Made by a program: the position numbers and the translations under genes. DNA of 48,756 nucleotides from Candidatus Pelagibacter communis (GTDB taxonomy: Bacteria; Pseudomonadota; Alphaproteobacteria; Pelagibacterales; Pelagibacteraceae), in assembly GCF_001179985.1 (NCBI RefSeq), contig NZ_CVSI01000064.1, positions 1 to 48,756 on the forward strand, written 5' to 3'. Positions within the stretch are counted from its first letter, which is position 1. Each line of letters begins with the position of its first letter. The notes under the pieces are model-generated. The model made no database searches, was not told the origin of the DNA, and saw only the letters and a program-made list of their open reading frames with translations. Below, piece by piece: positions 42,227 through 48,756 of this stretch.

Positions 42227-43600
42227 TTAGTTTAAGTCAAAAATTTTACCAGGATTCATTATATTGTTTGGATCAATGGTTCTTTTGATAGATTTCATAA
42301 CAGGTAAATTATCACCATGTTCTTTAAGAAGGTAATCTTTTTTATGAAGCCCAACTCCATGTTCCCCAGTAATTGTGCCTTCTAGTTCTAATGTTTTTTC
42401 TATAAGAATATCACTAAATTTTCGTATTTTTTGATAGGTCTCTTTTTTTTCTGGGTCATAGGGTAGTAAAACATGGAAATTACCATCACCAAGATGACCA
42501 ACCATTGGGGCTCTTAAACCAAATTTTTTAGCCTCAGCATCTGCAAAGTTGACACATTCCGTTATTTTAGAAATGGGTAAGCAAACATCAGTTGAGTACA
42601 CTCTGCCATTATTTATTTGCGCCTTGACAGAATAATAGACATCATGTCTTGCCTTCCATAGCTTATTTCTATCCGTCAAATCTTTTGCCCATTTAAAGGA
42701 GCTTCCATTATTATTTTTCGATATTTCTTCAACAATATCTATTGATTCTTTATTCGAAGTTTCTGATCCATGGAATTCAAAAAATAAAGTCGGTGTAGCT
42801 TCTACGTCTTTTAATTTAGAGTATTCTATACTAATCTCCATTTGATCTTTATTAAGCATTTCAATTCTTGCAATCGGAATACCATATTGAATTACCTCCT
42901 GCGCAGTTTTTACTGCATCCTCTAAAGTTTTAAAATGACATACTGCACTCATAATGCTTTCTGGAATTGGTGACAATCTTAGCTGGATCTCTGTTATAAC
43001 TCCAAGTGTGCCTTCAGAACCAATAAACAAATTTGTTAAATTATATCCAGCTGAAGTTTTTTTTGTTCTGCTACCAGTTTTTATTATATCTCCATTTGGT
43101 AAAACAACTGTTAATCCAGTAATAACAGTTTTCATAGTTCCATATTTAACCGCCATTGTTCCTGACGCTGAAGTAGAGGCCATTCCACCAATTGCAGCAT
43201 TTGCACCTGGATCGATTGGAAAAAATACCCCATCTTCTCTTAAATAATCATTTAATTGTTCTCTAGTTACACATGCCTGAACTTTACAATCAAAATCCTC
43301 TACGTTTACACTTAATACTTTATTCATCTTTTCAAGAGAAATTGTAATCCCTTGATCGTTCCCGACAACATTGCCTTCTAAAGAGGTCCCTGTTCCAAAC
43401 GGAACAACAGGTATCTTATGTTGATTGCATAATTTTAATATCTTAGAAACTTCTTCATTAGTTTCCGGAAATACTACAGCCTTAGATAAAATTGGATCAT
43501 AAGTGTCTTCTCCTCTTGCATAATTCAATCTTGTTGATTCTGACTCGGAAAACCTAGAATTTAGTATTTTTTTTAATTCGGACTGAAGTTCGCTATTCAT
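42227..43600 (-). CDS. FAD-linked 2-hydroxyacid dehydrogenase (GlcD / D-lactate dehydrogenase-like)
   Basis: The FAD-binding type-4 domain (about residues 38-215) has VVPFGTGTSLEGNVVG and DPGANAAIGGMASTSASGTM. The C-terminal substrate domain ends with TITGEHGVGLHKKDYLLKEHG. The 457 residues match D-lactate dehydrogenase (cytochrome type) and GlcD. No glcE or glcF is nearby, so a stand-alone D-lactate or D-2-hydroxyacid dehydrogenase is more likely than the three-subunit glycolate oxidase. It likely passes electrons to the respiratory chain. Confidence 0.9.
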   Translation of the reverse strand: MNSELQSELKKILNSRFSESESTRLNYARGEDTYDPILSKAVVFPETNEEVSKILKLCNQHKIPVVPFGTGTSLEGNVVGNDQGITISLEKMNKVLSVNVEDFDCKVQACVTREQLNDYLREDGVFFPIDPGANAAIGGMASTSASGTMAVKYGTMKTVITGLTVVLPNGDIIKTGSRTKKTSAGYNLTNLFIGSEGTLGVITEIQLRLSPIPESIMSAVCHFKTLEDAVKTAQEVIQYGIPIARIEMLNKDQMEISIEYSKLKDVEATPTLFFEFHGSETSNKESIDIVEEISKNNNGSSFKWAKDLTDRNKLWKARHDVYYSVKAQINNGRVYSTDVCLPISKITECVNFADAEAKKFGLRAPMVGHLGDGNFHVLLPYDPEKKETYQKIRKFSDILIEKTLELEGTITGEHGVGLHKKDYLLKEHGDNLPVMKSIKRTIDPNNIMNPGKIFDLN

Positions 43601-43627
43601 ATGTTAATGATACTATATAAATCTTAC

Positions 43628-43652
43628 AAAAAAAATACTTAAATTATTTAAG
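43628..43652 (-). terminator. candidate terminator after the aminotransferase gene
   Basis: An A-T palindrome of 15 bases (43638-43652) overlaps the stop codon of the aminotransferase. It is followed on the minus strand by eight T (43635-43628). The stem is weak, but the layout is that of an intrinsic terminator. Confidence 0.4.
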
Positions 43653-44807
43653 CATTTTTTTTATGTTTTCCAATGCTTGAGAAATGTTATCTCTTGATGC
43701 TGCGAAACTAAATCTCACATAATCCTGACAAGTTTGACCAAATGCTGTTCCTGGTACGATTGCAACACCAGCTTCGTGCATAGCTTTTTTACAAAATTCA
43801 CTTCCATTCATTCCAGTCTCTTTTACTTTTGGAAAAGCATAAAATGCACCACCAGGTAAACTACATTCAACACCTGGCAAATCATTTAGGCCTTTGTGAA
43901 TAAGGTCTCTTCTTGCTGTAAATTTTTCCATCATTTCATGTATTGAGTCGTCTGGTCCATCTAGTGCAGCAATACCGGCATATTGAGCAGCTGCGTTAAC
44001 ACAAGAAACGCTATTTATTAATAATTTATTAACATGTTCAACTAAATGCTCAGGCCAAAAACTCCAACCTAATCTCCATCCAGTCATAGAATAAGCTTTA
44101 CTCCATCCCTCTAATACAATGAGTCTTTCTCTTAATTTAGGATAATTAAAAAAAGTTGGCATCTCTTTGCCATCAAAAATTTGTCTACTATAAATCTCGT
44201 CACTTAAAATTGTTACATGTGGGTGTTGCTCTAAACCTTTAGCAAGTTTATCAATTTCAGATTTTTCTACAAAACTTCCTGTTGGGTTATTAGGATTAAT
44301 CAAAATTAATAATCTTGTTTTGTCAGTTATTAAAGATAATATTTCCTCTGCATTAAACTTTAGATCTTTATCTTTAGTAAGATCATATGGAACTGGAGTA
44401 GATCCAGTATAGTTAATCATAGACTCATAAATAGGAAAAGCTGGTGTTGGATGAATTATTTCTACACCTGGTTCTCCAAAACATTGGATCGCATAGTGCA
44501 TTGTTGGTTTACCACCTGGCATTATGATAATTCTTTCTGGGTCAACATCTTGATTATAAAGAGTTTTAATTTTTCTTGAAACTGCTTGTCTACATTCTAG
44601 AATTCCATTTGATAAAACATAACCGTGGTGGCCATCATCTAGAGCTTTTTTTGCAGCGTCAACTACATGTTTTGGAGTTTTAAAATCAGGTTGACCTAAT
44701 CCAAGATGTATCATTGGTTTTCCTGAAGCCTCTAATTTTTTCGCTTCCGCTAAAACTGAGAATGCAGTCTCAGTTCCTAATCTATCTAAACTTTTCGCTA
44801 GTTTCAT
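43644..44807 (-). CDS. PLP-dependent class I/II aminotransferase
   Basis: This fold-type I aminotransferase has 387 residues. The PLP lysine is K237 in GWSKAYSMTGWRLGW. Other motifs are NPNNPTG near 171, SDEIYS near 202 and VRFSFAASRDN near the end (substrate-carboxylate arginine). The best fit is the aspartate/alanine-type group. Its place between 2-hydroxyacid dehydrogenases suggests it uses a 2-oxoacid such as glyoxylate or pyruvate, which is inference. It starts 12 bases after the lldD-like gene. Confidence 0.9.
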   Translation of the reverse strand: MKLAKSLDRLGTETAFSVLAEAKKLEASGKPMIHLGLGQPDFKTPKHVVDAAKKALDDGHHGYVLSNGILECRQAVSRKIKTLYNQDVDPERIIIMPGGKPTMHYAIQCFGEPGVEIIHPTPAFPIYESMINYTGSTPVPYDLTKDKDLKFNAEEILSLITDKTRLLILINPNNPTGSFVEKSEIDKLAKGLEQHPHVTILSDEIYSRQIFDGKEMPTFFNYPKLRERLIVLEGWSKAYSMTGWRLGWSFWPEHLVEHVNKLLINSVSCVNAAAQYAGIAALDGPDDSIHEMMEKFTARRDLIHKGLNDLPGVECSLPGGAFYAFPKVKETGMNGSEFCKKAMHEAGVAIVPGTAFGQTCQDYVRFSFAASRDNISQALENIKKMLK

Positions 44808-44819
44808 AATTTTTTATAA

Positions 44820-45977
44820 TTATCCAATATTTCTATAAATTAATTTTGAACTATTCAACTCTTTTAAATTTTTGCAACCCATTAAAACCATATTTCTATT
44901 AATTTCGTCATGTATTGTCTTCAATAAATGCTCAACTCCTTGCTGACCACCTGCGGCTAAAGAGAACAAAAACATTTTACCAAAACTACAAGCTTTAGCT
45001 CCAGCGGCTATTGCTTTTAAGACATGAGTTCCTCTTCTAACCCCACCATCCAAAATAATTTCAAGTTTATCACCAACAGCATCGGATATCGCTTTAATTT
45101 GGTCAAACGGTGATCTTGAACCATCTAGTTGTCGACCACCATGATTAGATATCATTATAGCTGAGCACCCAATATCAATCGCTCTTTTTGCATCCTCAAC
45201 TGACATAACTCCTTTTAGAGCAAAAGGACCATTCCATTTTTTTACACAATACTCTGCATCTTTCCAATTCATAGCTGGATCATACTGCTCGTTAATGTAG
45301 TCTATAACTGATTTAGCAATATTAGTTCCTTTGTCAGTTTTTGTTGCAACATTTGCTAATTTAAATTTTTCATGAATTAAATAATTAAATACCCAAGTAG
45401 GGTGCACGGCAAAACTCAAAAGGCTTTTTAAAGTTAATTTTGGTGGTGTGGTAAAACCTGTTCTGTGGTCTCTTTCTCTGTTCCCTGCAACAAGAGTATC
45501 TACAGTTAGACACATTCCATCAAATCCTGATCTTTTACAGCGATCAATCAAATCATTTGTTATTGATTTATCTTTATGAACATAAAGCTGAAATAATTTA
45601 GGACCACTAGATAAGTTAGAAATTTCCTCAATTGTATTATTTGCCATTGTAGACATGCTATAAAATGTTCCAAATTTATTAGCAGCTTTTGCGGAGGCTT
45701 TATCACCATCGTGGTGATATAATCTTTGCATAGCACATGGGGATAAGAAAATTGGCATATCAATTTTTCTTCCAAATATATTTGTAGATAAGTCTGGTTT
45801 ACCTACGCTTGCCAAAACATTTGGTATTAGATCACAATCGTTAAAGGCCTCTGTATTTCTTTTAAGAGTAGTTTCATCATCTGAGCCACCATCAATATAA
45901 TGGAAAATTGGAGAAGGTAATTTTTTTTTTGCTAATTTCCTAAAATCCTCAAAATTATAACAGTCTTTAAGACTCAT
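44820..45977 (-). CDS. FMN-dependent L-2-hydroxyacid dehydrogenase, copy 1
   Basis: This TIM-barrel enzyme of the lactate dehydrogenase/glycolate oxidase family has 385 residues. The catalytic H279 and substrate arginine R282 are in MISNHGGRQLDGSRSPFDQ. FHYIDGGSDDE near residue 25, LTVDT near 157 and RTGFTTPPKLTL near 172 match LldD enzymes. It oxidises L-lactate or a similar acid and passes electrons to the respiratory chain or oxygen. It lies 10 bases after a paralogue of about 60% identity, so the pair is a tandem duplication. Confidence 0.9.
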   Translation of the reverse strand: MSLKDCYNFEDFRKLAKKKLPSPIFHYIDGGSDDETTLKRNTEAFNDCDLIPNVLASVGKPDLSTNIFGRKIDMPIFLSPCAMQRLYHHDGDKASAKAANKFGTFYSMSTMANNTIEEISNLSSGPKLFQLYVHKDKSITNDLIDRCKRSGFDGMCLTVDTLVAGNRERDHRTGFTTPPKLTLKSLLSFAVHPTWVFNYLIHEKFKLANVATKTDKGTNIAKSVIDYINEQYDPAMNWKDAEYCVKKWNGPFALKGVMSVEDAKRAIDIGCSAIMISNHGGRQLDGSRSPFDQIKAISDAVGDKLEIILDGGVRRGTHVLKAIAAGAKACSFGKMFLFSLAAGGQQGVEHLLKTIHDEINRNMVLMGCKNLKELNSSKLIYRNIG

Positions 45978-45987
45978 AGAATTTTTT

Positions 45988-47142
45988 TTAAGTATATCTA
46001 AATCTTAAATTATTTCTATTGAGGTCGCTAATCTTAGTACATCCCATTAATTTCATATCTCGTTCTAATTCAGCTTTGTATTGCCCTAATGCTCTCTCTA
46101 CTCCGGCTTGTCCCGCCGCAGCTAAAGCATAGAGATACAATCTTCCTCCAGCGCAAGCCTTCGCACCTAGAGATAAAGCTTTGAGCATGTGTGTTCCTCT
46201 CTGAAACCCACCTTCACAAATAACATCAATTTTATCTCCTACTGCATCAACTATTTCTGCTAGTTGATCAAATGGTGACCTTGATCCATCAAGTTGTCTA
46301 CCTCCATGATTAGAAACCATTATACCAGTGCATCCAATATCAACAGCTTTCTTTGCATCTTCGACACTCATAATTCCTTTAAGTGCAAAATGACCACCCC
46401 ACTTAGAACATAACTTCTCAGCATCATTCCAATTCATGGATTGATCCAACATAGTAGAAAAATAATTACCAATTGAAGAATTGGTGCTTGTACCTTCTTT
46501 TACAAAATCTTGTAGATGCGGTAGTTCGAATTTCCCTTTTGTTAGATAATTTATCCCCCACATTGGTTTTGTAGCAAAACTAAATAAGCTTGATAAAGTA
46601 AGTTTAGGTGGTGATGTAAAACCTGTTCTTAAATCTCTTTCACGATTTCCACCTGTTATAGTATCAACAGTTAAAGCCATCACATCAAATTTAGCTGCTT
46701 TCGCTCTTTCTAAACAAGAGTCATTTAATCCTCTGTCTTTGTGAAAATAGAATTGAAACATTTTTGGTGTATCAATTAAAGACGAGATTTCTTCCACACT
46801 TACAGTAGCTAAAGCTGAAACGCCAAACATTGTGTTAAATTTTTGAGCTGCTTTTCCTACTGCTCTTTCTCCATCATAATGAAATAACCTTTGTAAAGCA
46901 GTAGGGGAACAGTAAAAAGGTAAATCAATTTTTTTTCCAAAAATTGTTGTAGACAAATCTACGTTTTCAACACCTCTCAATACATTGGGTACAAGATCTA
47001 CGTCATTAAACGCAGATGTATTTCGGTTATAAGTAATCTCGTCATCCGCAGCACCATCAATGTAATGGAAAATCGGTGACGGTAATTTTTTTTTGGCTAA
47101 AATTCTAAAGTCACTGAAATTGTGGCAATCTTTTAAATTCAT
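45988..47142 (-). CDS. FMN-dependent L-2-hydroxyacid dehydrogenase, copy 2
   Basis: This 384-residue paralogue of the next gene downstream has the same catalytic motif at the same place: H279 in MVSNHGGRQLDGSRSPFDQ. The N-terminus is nearly shared (KDCHNFSDFRILAKKKLPSP), but the central part differs, for example FQFYFHKD here against FQLYVHKD in copy 1. This could mean different side-chain pockets. The copies are too different for a recent duplication. It is the first gene of the hydroxyacid group, 9 bases after the PagL-like gene. Confidence 0.9.
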   Translation of the reverse strand: MNLKDCHNFSDFRILAKKKLPSPIFHYIDGAADDEITYNRNTSAFNDVDLVPNVLRGVENVDLSTTIFGKKIDLPFYCSPTALQRLFHYDGERAVGKAAQKFNTMFGVSALATVSVEEISSLIDTPKMFQFYFHKDRGLNDSCLERAKAAKFDVMALTVDTITGGNRERDLRTGFTSPPKLTLSSLFSFATKPMWGINYLTKGKFELPHLQDFVKEGTSTNSSIGNYFSTMLDQSMNWNDAEKLCSKWGGHFALKGIMSVEDAKKAVDIGCTGIMVSNHGGRQLDGSRSPFDQLAEIVDAVGDKIDVICEGGFQRGTHMLKALSLGAKACAGGRLYLYALAAAGQAGVERALGQYKAELERDMKLMGCTKISDLNRNNLRFRYT

Positions 47143-47151
47143 ACTGATAAT

Positions 47152-47670
47152 TTAAAAGCTTTTAAAGAAATTAAACATATAACTATTTGCCCCAGGATTT
47201 TTTTCTCCTAAACTAGCGTTAGATATATGATTATATGAAAAACCAAATTCTGTACTTGGTGATAAATCTAAGGATAATTGAAGCTCACTTTTAAATTCGA
47301 CCAAATGACCGAGGTCTTTCCCATCTCCCTCATGATATAAACCTGGTGTAAAACTTGGTGTTAAATTTAATCTTCCAATATTATACTCAGCTTGAATTCC
47401 TGTATAAAGATATGAAGCTGAGTCAGTAGTTAACATAAAACCAGTAACAGGTTTAATTTTACCTATTAAGCTATCTCTGAAAAGATTATCATTTAGGTGT
47501 TGTATTCCAATAATTTGAGATTTTTTTCCTTTATCACTGAAATCAAACATTCCGGTATAAATATTATATTTATGACCAGTATCCATTTTTTTTTTTTCTT
47601 CAGCGTATAACTTTTCAGAAGTTATAAAAGTACAAAAGATTAACAATAAAATTTTAAAAGAATTTTTCAT
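47152..47670 (-). CDS. PagL-like lipid A deacylase (acyloxyacyl hydrolase family) candidate
   Basis: The 172 residues start with a signal peptide (KILLLIFCTFITSEKLYA, cleavage near residue 23). The rest alternates polar and non-polar residues, as in a small outer-membrane barrel, and ends in phenylalanine. The motif SYNHISNASLGEKNPGANSY carries H148, S150 and N151, matching the HxSN active site of PagL, which removes the 3-O acyl chain of lipid A. The PagL catalytic glutamate position is not clearly conserved: E156 is near, but N162 seems to align. Its start overlaps ccmH by four bases. Confidence 0.7.
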   Translation of the reverse strand: MKNSFKILLLIFCTFITSEKLYAEEKKKMDTGHKYNIYTGMFDFSDKGKKSQIIGIQHLNDNLFRDSLIGKIKPVTGFMLTTDSASYLYTGIQAEYNIGRLNLTPSFTPGLYHEGDGKDLGHLVEFKSELQLSLDLSPSTEFGFSYNHISNASLGEKNPGANSYMFNFFKSF

Positions 47671-48047
47671 ATTTTTTTACTCTTATATATTCTTAAGTAT
47701 ATTATTGCACCACCTAATAAAAAAAACAATATTGGTATAAACCACAATAAAAAGGTTTTTTTTGAATATCCAGGATCATAAACAATCCATTGACCATATT
47801 TTTTGACTAACATATTGTAAATTTGATCTTTTGAGTGACCTCTGTCTATTTTATCTTTAATATAGATTCTCATACTTAATGCAAATTCAGAATTGGAGTC
47901 GTATATAGACTGACCTTGACAAATCAGACATCTTAAATTTTTTGCAATATCATTTTCAAGTTTAGAATAAGGTTCTGTCTCAGAATAACATATTCCAAAA
48001 AAGTTAATAAATAAAAATAAAAAGACAATAAATTTTTTTTTAACCAT
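47667..48047 (-). CDS. ccmH: cytochrome c maturation protein CcmH (CycL)
   Basis: This membrane-bound thiol oxidoreductase reduces apocytochrome c before heme attachment. It has a signal/anchor (residues 4-20) and the motif LRCLICQGQS with C40 and C43. LVKKYGQWIVYDPGY follows, then a C-terminal helix (about 98-120). The 126 residues match the short N-terminal-domain form, without the TPR part. It overlaps ccmG by eight bases and pagL by four. Confidence 0.95.
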   Translation of the reverse strand: MVKKKFIVFLFLFINFFGICYSETEPYSKLENDIAKNLRCLICQGQSIYDSNSEFALSMRIYIKDKIDRGHSKDQIYNMLVKKYGQWIVYDPGYSKKTFLLWFIPILFFLLGGAIIYLRIYKSKKI

Positions 48048-48597
48048 TTACAATCTCCCTAATCTGTTTAACATCTTTGTCATTTATTGGTCCTATAATC
48101 TTTATTAAAATTTTTCTATTTTTGTTAATCAAGAAAGTTTCTGGAACACCATAAGCACCTAAGTTTATTGACTCTGTTCCATCTTTATCTACTAAATTAT
48201 ATTTAAATGGGTTTCCGTAATCATTTAAAAATTTTATAGAATTTTTTTTTCTATCTTTATAATTTATGCCAATAATTTGCAGTGAACTTAGACTGCTTAA
48301 ACTCTTAAGAAGATCATTTTCCTCTCTACACGGAACACACCATGAAGCCCAGATGTTAATTATGGAAAAATCCTTGTTTTCAATAACTTCACTTAATTTT
48401 ATTTCATTAGCCGAATATAACTCAGGTAAACTAAAGTCTACTAAATAAGTTGTTTTCCCATCTTTGAATTCTGGAGAATATATTTTATCCTTAAACAATG
48501 CTTTATTAAAAACTAAAAAGCAAAAAACAATAAAAACTAATATTAAAAAACTAAGAGTAATTTTTTTTTTTACTAAAAACCGCAAATGTACCCCCAA
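48040..48597 (-). CDS. ccmG: cytochrome c biogenesis thioredoxin CcmG/DsbE
   Basis: This periplasmic thioredoxin-like reductant for heme-lyase partners has one N-terminal membrane anchor (about 13-30). The redox pair is C87/C90 in NIWASWCVPCREE, and the cis-proline region is GVPETFLI. The 185-residue form starts at a TTG (48597) and runs 47 bases into ccmF. Another TTG at 48585 would give a start just before the Lys-rich segment and a shorter overlap, and looks equally likely. No ATG is available near. Confidence 0.94.
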   Translation of the reverse strand: MGVHLRFLVKKKITLSFLILVFIVFCFLVFNKALFKDKIYSPEFKDGKTTYLVDFSLPELYSANEIKLSEVIENKDFSIINIWASWCVPCREENDLLKSLSSLSSLQIIGINYKDRKKNSIKFLNDYGNPFKYNLVDKDGTESINLGAYGVPETFLINKNRKILIKIIGPINDKDVKQIREIVNG

Positions 48598-48756
48598 AAA
48601 TTATTATTAATGTAGAGATCCAGATCCAGATCATGAATGGTTTATTTTGATATCTAACATTAAATAGTTGCTCATCCTTTATTAAATTTATTGTTATAAA
48701 TCTATCTTTGAATAAAGTTGTTTTAATCGCTGCTTCACTTGTTGCAATAACCGGCT
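48551..48756 (-). CDS. ccmF: cytochrome c heme lyase CcmF, C-terminal part
   Basis: The minus strand is open from the window edge to a TAG at 48551-48553 (68 codons with the stop, and the gene continues outside). The visible 67 residues read PVIATSEAAIKTTLFKDRF at the start and then NKPFMIWIWISTLIIIFGG, a terminal membrane helix with the KP-F-WIW pattern of CcmF. A lysine tail ends the protein. It precedes ccmG and ccmH in the usual order. It is partial because of the window end, not because of a mutation. Confidence 0.88.
   Translation of the reverse strand, partial: PVIATSEAAIKTTLFKDRFITINLIKDEQLFNVRYQNKPFMIWIWISTLIIIFGGTFAVFSKKKNYS

Noticed and set aside
42227..43600. glcD of a glycolate oxidase complex
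   Set aside because: No glcE or glcF lies beside it, so a stand-alone D-2-hydroxyacid dehydrogenase is the safer call.

Overview
The window reads as a chromosomal piece of a SAR11-type alphaproteobacterium (Pelagibacterales). The DNA is very AT-rich, spacers are a few bases or absent, and many neighbouring genes overlap by 1-11 bases. The gene content also fits: a succinate dehydrogenase/TCA block, a DMSP demethylase (dmdA) cluster, TRAP transport, and the ffh-rpsP-trmD-rplS-leuCDB order. The taxonomic call rests on gene content, order and composition only. No rRNA, tRNA, CRISPR array, insertion sequence or prophage gene was seen.

Layout. Positions 107-4866 (minus strand) hold the F1 part of ATP synthase (atpH-A-G-D-C). 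priA follows at 4982-6940. Positions 6960-20382 form a minus-strand block for central carbon metabolism, in transcription order sdhC-sdhD-sdhA-sdhB-mmsA-mdh-sucC-sucD-sucA-sucB-lpd. Upstream of it lie asd (20385-21377) and a DMSP demethylation cluster (21393-26668: dmdA, an alpha/beta hydrolase, dmdB, dmdC). Next come leuB, leuD and leuC, then rplS, trmD, rpsP and ffh up to 32859. The ffh leader (about 32877-32964) contains a set of strong hairpins that I could not assign to a known RNA family. The only plus-strand genes are dapF and ftsY (33019-34748). They face ffh across that leader, so the SRP GTPase and its receptor are divergently transcribed.

From 34752 to 47142 everything is again on the minus strand and looks like an accessory organic-acid region. 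It has two tandem FMN-dependent 2-hydroxyacid dehydrogenases, an aminotransferase, an FAD-linked hydroxyacid dehydrogenase and an NAD(P)-linked hydroxyacid dehydrogenase. A tripartite TRAP transporter (dctP, then dctQ and dctM), an amidase, a 58-residue membrane protein, a DMT-family permease and a membrane-anchored alpha/beta hydrolase follow. The window ends with the tail of a cytochrome c maturation operon (ccmF partial, ccmG, ccmH) followed by a PagL-like lipid A deacylase candidate.

How the parts fit together (inference). The DMSP genes give methyl-THF and, via methylmercaptopropionyl-CoA, C2 units and methanethiol. MmsA, the 2-oxoglutarate dehydrogenase complex, succinyl-CoA synthetase, malate dehydrogenase and succinate dehydrogenase carry acyl-CoA and TCA carbon. 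Electrons reach the respiratory chain, and ATP synthase closes the cycle. The TRAP/hydroxyacid region could feed lactate- or glycolate-like acids into the same chain. The most unusual items are the structured ffh leader, the inverted partial second copy of the atpC end at the window edge, the hydrolase embedded in the dmd cluster, and the absence of rimM between rpsP and trmD.
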